Below, piece after piece: positions 54,183-64,000 of a stretch of DNA of 64,000 nucleotides (position 1 is the first letter of the stretch; each line of letters opens with the position of its first letter). Both the position numbers and the translations under genes were made by a program. This DNA comes from Winogradskyella ludwigii (GTDB lineage Bacteria; Bacteroidota; Bacteroidia; Flavobacteriales; Flavobacteriaceae): contig NZ_JABFDF010000004.1 of assembly GCF_013403985.1 (NCBI RefSeq), positions 62,001-126,000 of the forward strand, in the 5' to 3' direction. Under the pieces are notes generated by a model, which was not told the DNA's origin, searched no databases, and worked only from the letters and a program-made list of their open reading frames with translations.

Positions 54183-55010
54183 ATGACAAAAAGCAAGCTA
54201 GTCGCACACCTCATAATTACTCTTTTGCTTTTTACTAGTTGCGACTTTAACCAGCAAAAACTCATCTACAACCAAGAATTAGACCACAGCAAAGAGTATC
54301 AGGTGATTCTAATGGCAGGACAATCTAACATGGTTGGCCTTGGAGAGATTAAACAACTCAACAACTTTAATCTACCCGAAAATATTAGTTTATTTGACTA
54401 TAGCGCAGACACTGACCTACATCAATTACCTTATAATTTTGGCCCTGAAGTAGGCTTAGCAAGACGGTTGAATAAAGAATTTCCAGACACCAATTTTATA
54501 CTTATTAAATACGCCATAGGTGGCTCTTCCATAAATGAATGGCTACCAACTGTTGAATCTAAGATTGAAAGACCTACTGATTTCGGTAATATCTATGGGA
54601 AATTTCTAGAATTCTCAAACACCACATTAAAAAACCACAACACTACAAATCTAGCTTTTCTCTGGATGCAAGGAGAAACAGACACCGCCTCCAACTCCAC
54701 CGCGAAGCCTTACGGAACTCACCTTAAACTTTTAATAAGAAACATACGAAGAGATTTTAACGATCCAAACTTACCTGTTATAATTGGTGAAATAAATCCA
54801 AAATCTGAACAATACAAATACGTACAAACTGTACAGAATGCGCAGCATAGAATAAATGAATCAGTCCCAAACACTTATTTGATAAAAACCAACACGCTCG
54901 AAAAATTTAGAGATAGTGTACATTATTCTTCATTAGGTTTATTAAAACTTGGCGATGATTTCGGAAACACCATAAATAAAATAATCACACAAAAGGGGCA
55001 AGCAAAATAA
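54183..55010 (+). CDS. SGNH sialate O-acetylesterase-like lipoprotein
   Basis: The 275-residue protein has a lipoprotein signal (LLLFTSC, Cys20) and a SASA/DUF303 carbohydrate-esterase domain. The nucleophile block is ILMAGQSNMVGLGE. FGPEVGLARRL, IKYAIGGSSINEW and LWMQGETDTAS follow, and the C-terminal DSVHYSSLGLLKLG holds the catalytic His. It likely removes acetyl groups from sugars at the cell surface. It is 18 bp downstream of the small lipoprotein gene. Whether it acts on the acylated polysaccharide of this strain is an open possibility. Confidence 0.87.
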   Translation: MTKSKLVAHLIITLLLFTSCDFNQQKLIYNQELDHSKEYQVILMAGQSNMVGLGEIKQLNNFNLPENISLFDYSADTDLHQLPYNFGPEVGLARRLNKEFPDTNFILIKYAIGGSSINEWLPTVESKIERPTDFGNIYGKFLEFSNTTLKNHNTTNLAFLWMQGETDTASNSTAKPYGTHLKLLIRNIRRDFNDPNLPVIIGEINPKSEQYKYVQTVQNAQHRINESVPNTYLIKTNTLEKFRDSVHYSSLGLLKLGDDFGNTINKIITQKGQAK

Positions 55011-55333
55011 CCATAACACACTAAACGTAAAAACTATAGATCGCTGTTTTTATTCTGCTAAACTAAAAACCCACTGTTACCAGAAATCCATCTTTACTAA
55101 AAGCCTATTTTCTATACCCGAATTAAAGAATAGACAATTAACTATTAAAACACTGCTACTAATGTGCTTTCCAACTATTACAGAATAGATTGGTCGAAAT
55201 ACATAATATGGAATTTAAAAATTCGCATTTAAATAGCCAAAACCTAGCAGATAATAATCTATTAAGTAATTCTTATTATAAAACACAAATAGAGAAAAGT
55301 ATTGCTAAATACAATTTATAATAACAAAAAAGA
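55011..55333. other. 323-bp convergent intergenic region without a recognised feature
   Basis: AT-rich sequence between the esterase and parC. A 37-codon frame at 55208-55321 is of low complexity with no supporting signal. I see no clear terminator for either gene. Confidence 0.4.
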
Positions 55334-57988
55334 TTAAAAAAGCGTCGCTTGACCCTTGTCATCCATTCCTGACTTATCATCTTCCTTTTTATCTGAATCC
55401 GAATCTGACAATGACGTATTATTTGATGACGCAATTAATTCTTCATCTACAACCTCCATCTCATCAGCAGGAGTATCTTCTGACGCTTCATAAGGCAAAG
55501 AATCCAATAGATTTATTTGGTTTATTTTATCTTTAGTTAACTGATTTCCTAGTGCACTAATACCTTTTACCGAAATAAACTCTTCAAGATTAACTTCCAT
55601 GTTAGGCTTACGGTCTTTACCACGCTCTTTAGTAAATTCTACATCTGCAATTGGCCTCCAATCCGTGGAAACAATCTCTAATTGAGAATTTGGATGATCC
55701 GAAATAAAATCTTCTTCCTTACCTTCTTGCTCAATTAAAAAACGCTTTACATAATACCGTTCTTTTTCACCATCATAATAAATGGCTGAAATAGGTTTTT
55801 TTGGAATCCATTTTTCCATGACAATCATATCACTATCAAAATGCGTAGTTAATTCCGGAATGATCGTTTTTACAATACCAGACTGATTAATAATTAGTAA
55901 GCGATCTTCACCTTTAAACTCACCAATTAACTCACCTCTTTCATCAACATTTAAACGTTGAACAGTATCATCGAACCAAATTCTACGAGGTTTTAAAGTT
56001 GAGACACCTCTTTCTTTTAATTCGATACGTTTAATCGCATACTTTGTCACACGATTACCTTTTGAAGCTCTACCTTTTATAAGAACTTCAGCAAAATCTA
56101 AATCCCATTTCAACTTCTTAACACTTCCTACTTGACGCAATAGAATAGACACGACTTCTGCCTCTCCATTAGGATTTGCAGAGAAATACCATAACGCAGA
56201 ACCTTTGTTCCCATTAGTTAAATCGTACTCACGATCTCGCGTCATACTAGTAACAGCAAATCGTTTTACATAAGAAGGACCAACTTTTCCATCACGATAT
56301 ATCATATTATACACTGTACGCTTGTCTCTTTTCTTAAAAACAGCCACATGGATAATATTTTTACCTATAAAGGTTTTAGAATCTACTTTAGTCACCATCA
56401 TAGTGCCTTGATTTGTAAACACAATAATATCATCAATATCACTGCAATCACAAACATATTCATCTCGTCTTAACGACGTACCAATAAATCCTTCTTCTCT
56501 ATTAACATAGAGTTTTGTATTTCTAATGACAACCTTAGTAGCATCTACATCTTCAAAGATTCTAATTTCGGTTTTACGTTCTTTCCCCTCTCCGTAATCA
56601 CGTTTTAATCTTTCGAAAAACGCTATAGCATAATCGATTAGATTTGCTAAGTGATGTTTTACTTCAGCTATCTGATCTTCTAAAGCGTCTATCTTTTGTT
56701 GTGCTTTATCGATATCAAACTTAGAGATACGCTTAATTCTAATCTCTGTTAAGCGTGTAATATCTTCAACTGTGATAGCACGTTTTAAATGTTTTATGTG
56801 TGGCTGAAGCCCTTTATCAATAGCACTAATAACTCCATCCCAAGTTTCTTCTTCTTCAATATCGCGATAAATTCTTTTTTCAATAAAAATACGCTCTAAA
56901 GACGCAAAATGCCATTGTTCTTGAAACTCACCAAGTTTTATTTCTAATTCACTTTTTAAAAGTTGGACAGTATTATCTGTTGAGCGACGTAACATTTCTG
57001 TTACACCAACAAAGTATGGCTTGTTATCCTCAATTACACAACCTAATGGTGAAATTGAAGTTTCACAACTTGTAAAGGCATAAAGCGCATCAATTGTTTT
57101 ATCTGGAGATAAGCCAGAAGGTAAATGAATTAATATTTCGACTTTAGCAGCTGTATTATCTTCAATTTTCTTAATTTTTATTTTGCCTTTATCATTGGCT
57201 TTAAGTATTGAATCTATAAGTGACGTCGTGGTTGTAGCGAACGGAATCTCAGTAATTACCAAACTATTTTTATCGCGCTGAGAGATTAAAGCTCTAACTC
57301 TAACTTTCCCACCTCGAAGACCATCATTATAATTAGTAAAGTCTGCAATACCAGCTGTTGGGAAATCTGGCAATATGGTAAAACGTTTCCCTTTGAGGTG
57401 TTTTACAGAAGCATCTATCAGTTCAATAAAATTGTGTGGTAATATTTTTGTAGACAAACCTACTGCAATTCCTTCTCCACCTTGCGCCAATAGCAAAGGA
57501 AACATCACTGGCAAATTTATAGGCTCTTTTCGTCTACCATCATAAGAAGATTGCCATTCTGTAATCTTAGGATTATAAACAACATCCATTGCAAATTTAG
57601 ACAGACGCGCTTCAATATAACGAGAAGCTGCAGCACGATCTCCTGTTAATATATTTCCCCAGTTTCCCTGCGTATCTATCAGCAAATCTTTTTGACCAAT
57701 TTGTACCATAGCATCTGCAATACTTGCATCTCCATGCGGATGATACTGCATGGTATGACCAACAATGTTTGCTACTTTATTATAGCGACCATCATCTAAA
57801 TCTTTCATAGAATGCATGATACGACGCTGAACAGGTTTAAAACCATCTTCAATAGCAGGTACAGCACGCTCTAAGATTACATAAGATGCGTAATCTAAGA
57901 ACCATTCTTTATACATTCCGGTAACCTTAGTAATTGTTTCTTGGTTACCATTGTCTTCATTTAACAACTCGTCATGTTCTTCTGCCAT
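55334..57988 (-). CDS. parC: DNA topoisomerase IV subunit A
   Basis: The 884-residue subunit cuts and rejoins DNA during chromosome decatenation. The winged-helix region holds QYHPHGDASIADAMVQIG and the active-site Tyr124 in RAAASRYIEARLSKF. The coiled-coil tower and C-terminal beta-pinwheel follow (MMVTKVDSKTFIGKN), then an acidic tail (SDSDSDKKEDDKSG). The position equal to E. coli ParC Ser80 is Ala88, which I believe is natural in this group. It is the last gene of the parE-membrane protein-parC group, 6 bp after the preceding gene. Confidence 0.94.
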   Translation of the reverse strand: MAEEHDELLNEDNGNQETITKVTGMYKEWFLDYASYVILERAVPAIEDGFKPVQRRIMHSMKDLDDGRYNKVANIVGHTMQYHPHGDASIADAMVQIGQKDLLIDTQGNWGNILTGDRAAASRYIEARLSKFAMDVVYNPKITEWQSSYDGRRKEPINLPVMFPLLLAQGGEGIAVGLSTKILPHNFIELIDASVKHLKGKRFTILPDFPTAGIADFTNYNDGLRGGKVRVRALISQRDKNSLVITEIPFATTTTSLIDSILKANDKGKIKIKKIEDNTAAKVEILIHLPSGLSPDKTIDALYAFTSCETSISPLGCVIEDNKPYFVGVTEMLRRSTDNTVQLLKSELEIKLGEFQEQWHFASLERIFIEKRIYRDIEEEETWDGVISAIDKGLQPHIKHLKRAITVEDITRLTEIRIKRISKFDIDKAQQKIDALEDQIAEVKHHLANLIDYAIAFFERLKRDYGEGKERKTEIRIFEDVDATKVVIRNTKLYVNREEGFIGTSLRRDEYVCDCSDIDDIIVFTNQGTMMVTKVDSKTFIGKNIIHVAVFKKRDKRTVYNMIYRDGKVGPSYVKRFAVTSMTRDREYDLTNGNKGSALWYFSANPNGEAEVVSILLRQVGSVKKLKWDLDFAEVLIKGRASKGNRVTKYAIKRIELKERGVSTLKPRRIWFDDTVQRLNVDERGELIGEFKGEDRLLIINQSGIVKTIIPELTTHFDSDMIVMEKWIPKKPISAIYYDGEKERYYVKRFLIEQEGKEEDFISDHPNSQLEIVSTDWRPIADVEFTKERGKDRKPNMEVNLEEFISVKGISALGNQLTKDKINQINLLDSLPYEASEDTPADEMEVVDEELIASSNNTSLSDSDSDKKEDDKSGMDDKGQATLF

Positions 57989-57994
57989 CTATCT

Positions 57995-58465
57995 TTACAA
58001 CTTTATGCTTTTATTTTCCTTTATAATCTTCTTCAAAGACTGCCTTACATACTTTATCTTTTTACGTTTTAAAAGCGTGACATTGAAATTTTCCTTTGTA
58101 ACTTTTCCGTTGCTATGTTTAACATAAACGACTAAGTTTCTATAGAAAAAATAATTTGTAATCTTGTAACCTGATAATTGCTCTCTTGCAACTTCAACTT
58201 TAGTTTCTCTATAATTAAAAACATCAGTAAGAATTAATCCACTATTTGTAATAATCACGTTTGACCCGTCGCTATCATACTCAAAAAATCTTGCAATAAA
58301 ATGAACAATAACTACAGCGACAACTAAACCTATTAGCGCATAGAGTGTGCTACCTTCAACTAAATTATAAGATTTAAAAACCGTTGCCAATAAGATCGCC
58401 AAGATTATTAATATAAAATAGATAGAAATTATAGTGTTTTTTATTTCTCTATTATCTGTTCTCAT
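57995..58465 (-). CDS. Small membrane protein between parE and parC
   Basis: The 156-residue protein has two adjacent hydrophobic helices (about residues 12-32 and 37-60). The remaining domain is predicted to be mostly strand, then a basic helix ([19 protein letters not shown], then [20 protein letters not shown]). This layout resembles bacterial PH-like membrane domains, but I cannot assign it. It overlaps the parE stop by 4 bp (ATGA) and lies 6 bp before parC, so it is translated within the topoisomerase operon. A link to membrane-anchored chromosome segregation is only a guess. Confidence 0.8.
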   Translation of the reverse strand: MRTDNREIKNTIISIYFILIILAILLATVFKSYNLVEGSTLYALIGLVVAVVIVHFIARFFEYDSDGSNVIITNSGLILTDVFNYRETKVEVAREQLSGYKITNYFFYRNLVVYVKHSNGKVTKENFNVTLLKRKKIKYVRQSLKKIIKENKSIKL

Positions 58466-60321
58466 ACTGTATCTTCAATAACATCTAATTCAACTTTAAG
58501 ATTGTCAATTATAAATTCTTGACGTGTTGGTGTGTTTTTCCCCATATAGAAGGATAATAATTCTTCAATAGACATATCCTTATCTAGCATTACAGGATCT
58601 AAACGAATATCTTCACCAATAAAGTGAACAAATTCATCTGGCGAAATTTCACCCAAACCTTTAAATCGAGTAATCTCTGGTTTTGGTTTTAATTTTTCCA
58701 TCGCATCACGTCGTTCTTGCTCAGAATAACAATAGATGGTTTCTTTTTTATTTCGGACTCTAAATAATGGGGTTTGTAAAATATATAAATGACCATCTTT
58801 GATGACTTCCGGAAAGAATTGTAAGAAAAATGTAATTAACAATAAACGAATATGCATACCATCGACATCGGCATCAGTTGCAATTACAACATTGTTATAA
58901 CGCAAATCCTCAAGCGATTCTTCTATATTTAAAGCCGCTTGTAGCAAGTTGAATTCTTCATTCTCATAAACAATCTTCTTACTTAAACCATAACAGTTTA
59001 AAGGCTTCCCCTTTAAACTAAAAACAGCTTGCGTATTAACATCCCGAGATTTTGTAATACTTCCTGATGCCGAATCTCCCTCTGTAATAAACAACGTTGT
59101 ATCTAAATAGCGTTCATTTTTAATATCTCCAAAATGCACACGACAATCGCGTAATTTCTTATTATGTAGACTCGCCTTCTTCGCTCTGTCTTTTGCTAAT
59201 TTCCGAATTCCTGATAACTCTTTACGCTCACGTTCGGCTTGCAGAATCTTACGTTGAATTTTCTCTGCAGAATCTGGATTCTTATGCAAGAAGTTATCAA
59301 GATACTTCTTTACAAAATCGTTAATATAGGTTCTCACGGTTGGCAGTTCGCCTCCCATATCAGTAGATCCTAATTTGGTTTTAGTCTGACTCTCAAAGAC
59401 AGGCTCCATAACTTTAATCGCAATAGCAGTAACCACAGACTTTCTTATATCTGAAGCTTCGTAACTCTTACCATAAAATTCTCTTATGGTTTTCACTATA
59501 GATTCTCTGTACGCTGCTAAATGTGTTCCACCTTGTGTAGTATTCTGACCGTTTACAAACGAATGATATTCTTCACTATACTGCGTTTTACTATGTGTAA
59601 TAGCAATTTCTATATCTTCACCTTTAAGATGAATAATAGGATAAAGCATATCTGCTTCATTAATATTTTCAGATAATAAATCCTTTAAACCGTTTTCACT
59701 GTAGTATTTTTCACCATTAAAAACAATGGTTAATCCAGGATTTAGATAGACATAATTCTTAAGCATCTTAACGATATACTCGCTTCTGTACTTATATTTT
59801 TTAAATATGATTTCATCTGGAATAAAACTAACCTTAGTTCCTTTTCGTCGTGATGTATCGTCTAATAAATCTTGATTGGTAAGATTTCCTTGTGCAAACT
59901 CTGCTGAAGCAGACCGTCCATCTCTTGTAGATTCTACTCTAAAATAAGACGACAAAGCATTTACAGCTTTAGTACCAACACCATTTAATCCTACTGATTT
60001 TTTAAAGGCTTTAGAATCATACTTTCCACCTGTATTCATCTTAGAAACTACATCTACCACTTTTCCTAAAGGAATACCACGACCGTAATCGCGAACAATA
60101 ACACGTTCACCTTGAATGGAAATTTCAATAGTTTTACCTGCTCCCATGACGTACTCGTCAATAGAATTATCTAAAACTTCTTTAAGTAAAATATAAATAC
60201 CATCATCTGGAGACGAGCCATCACCCAACTTACCGATATACATACCTGGTCGCATTCGGATATGTTCTTTCCAATCGAGTGAGCGTATATTATCTTCAGT
60301 ATAATTTGACTGTTCTGCCAT
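58462..60321 (-). CDS. parE: DNA topoisomerase IV subunit B
   Basis: The 619-residue GHKL ATPase subunit powers topoisomerase IV. The ATP site is in [27 protein letters not shown] and [16 protein letters not shown]. The TOPRIM domain has [13 protein letters not shown] and [24 protein letters not shown]-like [15 protein letters not shown] follows near the C-terminus. The start [17 protein letters not shown] fits the family. It leads the operon parE-membrane protein-parC; the 212-bp upstream region holds repeated TGACACC sequences. Confidence 0.95.
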   Translation of the reverse strand: MAEQSNYTEDNIRSLDWKEHIRMRPGMYIGKLGDGSSPDDGIYILLKEVLDNSIDEYVMGAGKTIEISIQGERVIVRDYGRGIPLGKVVDVVSKMNTGGKYDSKAFKKSVGLNGVGTKAVNALSSYFRVESTRDGRSASAEFAQGNLTNQDLLDDTSRRKGTKVSFIPDEIIFKKYKYRSEYIVKMLKNYVYLNPGLTIVFNGEKYYSENGLKDLLSENINEADMLYPIIHLKGEDIEIAITHSKTQYSEEYHSFVNGQNTTQGGTHLAAYRESIVKTIREFYGKSYEASDIRKSVVTAIAIKVMEPVFESQTKTKLGSTDMGGELPTVRTYINDFVKKYLDNFLHKNPDSAEKIQRKILQAERERKELSGIRKLAKDRAKKASLHNKKLRDCRVHFGDIKNERYLDTTLFITEGDSASGSITKSRDVNTQAVFSLKGKPLNCYGLSKKIVYENEEFNLLQAALNIEESLEDLRYNNVVIATDADVDGMHIRLLLITFFLQFFPEVIKDGHLYILQTPLFRVRNKKETIYCYSEQERRDAMEKLKPKPEITRFKGLGEISPDEFVHFIGEDIRLDPVMLDKDMSIEELLSFYMGKNTPTRQEFIIDNLKVELDVIEDTV

Positions 60322-60533
60322 AGTATTTAGGACGAATTTATTGATGGAACGCTAATATAAGACTATAGCGTAAAAAATGAAATATCGTTGGCGTAAAGTA
60401 ATTAACAAGTTATGAGAAATTGAAGTTGAAGTCGAAAATTAACCCTAAACTGACAGAAATTGACACTTTTGACACCAATTTGTTGCTATTATTTTGGAAA
60501 GATGACACCAAATTTTCTTATTAATAAAATGAA

Positions 60534-61430
60534 TTATTTTTTTTTACTTTTTGAAACCAAAAGAATTCCTAAAATAACAACGACAGTTCCTATAATTTGA
60601 AGAAACGATAAACTTTCATTCAGAAAAATTACAGCTAGAATAATTGTTGAAATAGGACCAACTCCTGCAACTACTGCAAAGTTAGACGAACTGATTAATT
60701 TTATAGAAATTGATACTAAAAACGACGGAATAACAGTCGCAAAAACGGCAATACACAAACCCAAAACATAGACTTGCGTAGGAAAGTTGAAAATATTTAC
60801 ATCAGAAAAAATACCGAAATGTATAAAAACACAAACACAAGATACCAACATCGCATAAGCTGTAAATCGCATGACTCCAAATTTTGGAATCAACCAACCA
60901 CTACCTACTAAATAAGACGCATAAGTTATGGCACTTAACAACACAAAGAACCCTCCTAAATAAGCCTCTTTACCAGAAACCGAAACCTCGCTCCCAAAGG
61001 TGATTATAATGCCAACATACGTAATTAATATTGCTAATTTCTGAACTTTAGTTATGGCTTTCTTAAGAAATAACTTATTAAACAACAGCACGATAGTTGG
61101 ATATACAAAAAGAATAATTCGCTCTAAACTTGCTTTTATATATGTTAAACCTACAAAATCGAAATAGCTTGCCAAATAGTAACCTACAATTCCAAAAAAC
61201 GCGATCCAAGCATAATCTTTAGGTACTGTAGTTTCTTTTTTTTCTTTTCGGTATAAATAGGCTATGACGATATAAAAGGGAAATGAAAATAGCATTCTTA
61301 ACAATAAAACACTAATGGCATCTATGTTATAACGATAGGCTAATTTTACCATCACTGCTTTTGAGGAAAACAAAATAATTCCTAAAACACCAATTAAAAT
61401 ACCATAAACAAAAGTTTGCTTTGATTTCAT
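60534..61430 (-). CDS. EamA/DMT family transporter
   Basis: The 298-residue protein has ten membrane helices in two EamA repeats (about residues 5-140 and 150-294). The first repeat includes LLLRMLFSFPFYIVIAYLYR, and the second ends with FLNESLSFLQIIGTVVVILG, the usual EamA finish. Such proteins export or exchange metabolites and amino acids; the substrate is unknown. It is the last gene of a minus-strand run from ychF, 47 bp after the SRPBCC gene. Confidence 0.9.
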   Translation of the reverse strand: MKSKQTFVYGILIGVLGIILFSSKAVMVKLAYRYNIDAISVLLLRMLFSFPFYIVIAYLYRKEKKETTVPKDYAWIAFFGIVGYYLASYFDFVGLTYIKASLERIILFVYPTIVLLFNKLFLKKAITKVQKLAILITYVGIIITFGSEVSVSGKEAYLGGFFVLLSAITYASYLVGSGWLIPKFGVMRFTAYAMLVSCVCVFIHFGIFSDVNIFNFPTQVYVLGLCIAVFATVIPSFLVSISIKLISSSNFAVVAGVGPISTIILAVIFLNESLSFLQIIGTVVVILGILLVSKSKKK

Positions 61431-61477
61431 TTCGTAAAATTACAGTGGATTTTTCGTAGTTAGAAATGTGTAATAGA

Positions 61478-61951
61478 TTAATTACGATGCTCAAGCGTTG
61501 TAACCTCTTCGGCTTTTATTCTGAGATACTCATTTCTAGTCGTTAACAGATTTTTCATATAACGTTTTAGAAATAAACTATTAGCTAGTTTACCGAAAAT
61601 CCCTAAAGGTGATTGAAATTGAAATTTATCAATCATTATCGTTTTACCTTCTTCAGATTTAAAAATATGCTCGTGTTTAAAAGACTTAAAAGCACCAGAC
61701 GTCATTTCATCTGCAAAATAATGTGGACTTTCAAATTTAGTAATTTTTGAAGTGAGACGTTGAGTAATCCCGAAGTGTTTAGCTTCCCAAGTCACAGATT
61801 CACCTAATTCTATTAATCCTGAAGTTTTTCCGGCAACAGCACTTTCATTAGAATGTATCATTGAATCTTTATGGAAATCAATATTTCGAGACAAATCGAA
61901 ACAGGTTTTAATATCTGCTTTGATAATTGTTTTAATTTCTATGGTTGCCAT
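61478..61951 (-). CDS. SRPBCC family protein
   Basis: The 157-residue START/Bet v1-like fold protein has IEIKTIIKADIKTCFDLSRNIDFH at the N-terminus and VTWEAKHFGITQRLTSKITKF, FKHEHIFKSEEGKTIMIDKF in the middle. These are typical of the cell-division-inhibitor-like SRPBCC proteins. It probably binds a hydrophobic ligand in the cytoplasm; no catalytic residues are evident. It is 29 bp downstream of the GT39-like gene. Confidence 0.85.
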   Translation of the reverse strand: MATIEIKTIIKADIKTCFDLSRNIDFHKDSMIHSNESAVAGKTSGLIELGESVTWEAKHFGITQRLTSKITKFESPHYFADEMTSGAFKSFKHEHIFKSEEGKTIMIDKFQFQSPLGIFGKLANSLFLKRYMKNLLTTRNEYLRIKAEEVTTLEHRN

Positions 61952-61980
61952 ACTTCAATAAATTAAAAAATCACAATGGT

Positions 61981-63393
61981 TTAGTCCTTTTTATACAACG
62001 ACATAAAGACGCCTAATTGCGAATACCGTTTTACCAGTTTCCAATGATTAGTGATCAAATTCAACTCGTCATCTTTAGTTTGGTTTTCAATATTTGAAAG
62101 CAGTATATAACTATTGGTTTTTAAATTAAAACTCGTATAATGCTCTGTATCTGATAAGGCTCTAAATTCTGAGTCTCCGCGTTCATTTAACCTAATTCTA
62201 GTTCCGATCTCAGAACGCTTTATTCCTTGGGAATCTATATACTGTTCCATTTGTTCCTCAACGGTATAACTATTTAAATAGGCTAAAGAACTGTCCCAAG
62301 ATTGTGATATTGTCGCAGGATAAATCCAAAAATGACCAGAAAGAAACATCAATAGCACTACTCCATAAATCATAGGCTGTTTAGCCACCTTAAAATGCGC
62401 TAACAAATTAATGAGCAATAGGGTTGCCAATAAATAACAGGTCATAAAATACCGATCGCTAAACGGATTAGAAAAAGGTACCATACCTATAAAATAGACA
62501 AAGGCTAAAACAAAAAAGGCAATTGCAACCCTGTCGATCTTAGGATTTCTATTGGTTTTATCTTTTAGGTATTTTACGAGTAATGGCAATAAAATAATCG
62601 CGATAATAAAGCGTCCGTATTCTAAAAAGCATTTAGCATACACAATAGTATTTATAGCAATTTGCTTTAATCCAACAGATTGTCTGTGTGCATTGTAATT
62701 TTGATTTTTACTGACAATAAACCAACCGAGTTTATCATATTGAAAATAACAAAACACAGCAAAACTCACTAAAGCTACTGCATACCCAAAATAAATTCTC
62801 TTATTGTTTTCTATTAATTTAAGTCGCGTGTAAATTCCATGAATTATGGCAATAGCCAAAATCACATGCAGACCTCTAAGGTTAGCAAACACCAAACCTA
62901 TTAATGCCAAAGCAAAAAGTGCTGGTTTTGATTTCATTAGCGCATTAAAACTCAGTAGTGTAAAAAACAACAATAGCATATCGTTGTTTAAGTTGGTCGT
63001 TTGCGCAACAAAAGTAGGCTCTAAACACACCAAAAGCACCGCAACTGCAGCGACTGATTTTACAAAATTCTGCTTACAGAACAGTACAATTTGCCACACC
63101 ACTCCAATATTTACGATAAGCAACAACAATCGTGACGACCAAAGTGTTTTCTGAAAAACCGTCCAAAAGCTAGCTAATAAACCAATCCATAATGGTGGAT
63201 GGCCCGAATTATTATCTGTTGGCAATATAAATTCTGAAAGCCCATTATTATAAATCCAATTGGCACGACGCGATTTACTAATACCATCCCAAAAAAAAGG
63301 TGTGTGTCTTAGTAGTAAAAATTCAACTACTAAAACACACACCAAAAAAAATAAAATCTGCTTAAAGCTTATTCTTTTTAAAAATTCAATCAT
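61981..63393 (-). CDS. GT39/ArnT-like membrane glycosyltransferase
   Basis: The 470-residue polytopic protein has about 11 membrane segments and a GT-C type first periplasmic loop (HTPFFWDGISKSRRANWIY) with the acidic Asp typical of the family. It then has NNSGHPPLWIGLLASFW, NNDMLLLFFTLLSFNAL and FSNPFSDRYFMTCYLLATLL. The C-terminal 90 residues form a periplasmic domain. Such enzymes move sugars from polyprenyl phosphates to lipids or proteins. Donor and acceptor are unknown. It starts 9 bp after the ychF stop. Confidence 0.78.
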   Translation of the reverse strand: MIEFLKRISFKQILFFLVCVLVVEFLLLRHTPFFWDGISKSRRANWIYNNGLSEFILPTDNNSGHPPLWIGLLASFWTVFQKTLWSSRLLLLIVNIGVVWQIVLFCKQNFVKSVAAVAVLLVCLEPTFVAQTTNLNNDMLLLFFTLLSFNALMKSKPALFALALIGLVFANLRGLHVILAIAIIHGIYTRLKLIENNKRIYFGYAVALVSFAVFCYFQYDKLGWFIVSKNQNYNAHRQSVGLKQIAINTIVYAKCFLEYGRFIIAIILLPLLVKYLKDKTNRNPKIDRVAIAFFVLAFVYFIGMVPFSNPFSDRYFMTCYLLATLLLINLLAHFKVAKQPMIYGVVLLMFLSGHFWIYPATISQSWDSSLAYLNSYTVEEQMEQYIDSQGIKRSEIGTRIRLNERGDSEFRALSDTEHYTSFNLKTNSYILLSNIENQTKDDELNLITNHWKLVKRYSQLGVFMSLYKKD

Positions 63394-63402
63394 TTATGCA
63401 AG

Positions 63403-64000
63403 TTACACATTAAACAAGAAATGCATAACATCACCATCTTTAACAATGTAATTCTTCCCTTCTACTTTCATTTTACCAGCTTCTTTTACTTTAGCTTCAC
63501 TTCCGTATTCTACAAAATCATTATAAGCAATAACTTCTGCTCTAATAAATCCTTTTTCAAAATCGGTATGAATCACTCCTGCTGCTTGTGGTCCGGTTGC
63601 ACCAATATTTACCGTCCAAGCTCTTACTTCTTTTACACCAGCTGTAAAATAGGTTTGTTGCTTTAACAGTTTGTAAGCTGATCTAATTAATTTTGCCGAA
63701 CCTGGCTCCTCTAATCCGATATCTGCTAAGAACATTTGGCGCTCTTCGTAATCGTCTAATTCGTTAATATCTGCTTCTGTACCAACAGCTAATACTAGAA
63801 CCTCTGCATTTTCGTCTTTAACCGCTTCTTTAACTTTATCTACATAAGCATTTCCTGTATTTGCAGCCGCTTCATCTACGTTACACACATACATTACCGG
63901 CTTATCTGTAATAAACTGAGAAGGCACCACGAAATCTTCGTAATCTTCTTCTGAAAATTCTAAAGCTCTAACAGAAACACCTGCTTCCAAGCCTGCTTTT
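63403..64000 (-). CDS. ychF: Ribosome-binding ATPase YchF (C-terminal part, truncated by window edge)
   Basis: The last 198 or so codons of YchF/OLA1 are present, and the 5' part lies beyond the right edge. YchF is a ribosome-associated ATPase linked to translation and redox stress. The coiled-coil linker with EDYEDFVVPSQFITDKPVMYVCN is visible, as are KVKEAVKDENAEVLVLAVGTE and the TGS domain (FTAGVKEVRAWTVNIG, then AGVIHTDFEKGFIRAEVIAY and KDGDVMHFLFNV). All are family signatures. The frame is open up to 64000; no start codon is inside the window. Confidence 0.95.
   Translation of the reverse strand, partial: KAGLEAGVSVRALEFSEEDYEDFVVPSQFITDKPVMYVCNVDEAAANTGNAYVDKVKEAVKDENAEVLVLAVGTEADINELDDYEERQMFLADIGLEEPGSAKLIRSAYKLLKQQTYFTAGVKEVRAWTVNIGATGPQAAGVIHTDFEKGFIRAEVIAYNDFVEYGSEAKVKEAGKMKVEGKNYIVKDGDVMHFLFNV

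Noticed and set aside
55208..55321. 37-codon ORF in the esterase-parC gap
   Set aside because: Rich in Asn, Ser and Lys from AT-rich DNA, with no promoter, signal peptide or known domain.

Overview
The window is AT-rich chromosomal DNA of a member of the Bacteroidota, most likely a marine Flavobacteriaceae. Several signs agree: a PorX response regulator of the type IX secretion system (T9SS), a secreted protein with a T9SS C-terminal sorting domain, a fused LpxC-FabZ, eukaryote-like UDP-glucose dehydrogenase and AsnB proteins, few Shine-Dalgarno sites, and -7 promoter elements of the TAnnTTTG type. I saw no tRNA, rRNA, CRISPR array, transposase or phage gene.

Layout. 1-6862 (minus strand) is an envelope and housekeeping block: the sucD 5' end, an extra LpxD-like acyltransferase, efp, lpxA preceded by a 93-bp tandem repeat, lpxC-fabZ, lpxD and an HD phosphohydrolase. 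6889-11759 (plus) holds porX, tsaE, a 48-codon exported peptide behind a consensus promoter, a membrane protein, alanine dehydrogenase and a small DUF4258-like protein. 11849-16400 (plus) supplies polysaccharide precursors: a UDP-sugar epimerase, UDP-glucose dehydrogenase and an AsnB-type amidotransferase. 16542-22178 (minus) is a 1878-residue secreted pectate-lyase-like protein with 17 tandem Ig-like modules and a T9SS tail.

22699-48317 is a large surface-polysaccharide locus of Wzx/Wzy type. It encodes a flippase, a polymerase candidate, four GT4 glycosyltransferases, two MBOAT O-acyltransferases each followed by a probable SGNH-type partner, a second AsnB, and a PglC-like initiating phosphoglycosyl transferase. 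After these come a DegT aminotransferase, a PglF/WbpM-like dehydratase, a Wza-like export lipoprotein and a Wzc-like co-polymerase/tyrosine kinase. The plus-strand run is interrupted at 37276-41684 by mostly minus-strand genes (HAD, ATP-grasp, orphan ORF, GT2) that share a repeated leader and look like an accessory insertion. A strong bidirectional terminator closes the locus.

48426-64000 is mixed housekeeping: proline dehydrogenase, aroB, DinB, an Lrp regulator, an M14 carboxypeptidase divergent from an XRE regulator with four copies of one palindrome between them, two lipoproteins, parC-membrane protein-parE, a DMT transporter, an SRPBCC protein, a GT39-like membrane protein and the C-terminal part of YchF.

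How the genes work together. The likely product is a cell-surface or exopolysaccharide containing uronic acids, possibly amidated by the AsnB proteins, 4-amino sugars from the dehydratase and aminotransferase, and O-acyl groups from the two MBOAT cassettes. The T9SS, under PorX control, would export the giant lyase. The items most worth following up are the duplicated acyltransferase cassette, the AsnB/ATP-grasp polysaccharide decoration, the recently duplicated Ig modules, the lpxA leader repeat and the XRE operator cluster.
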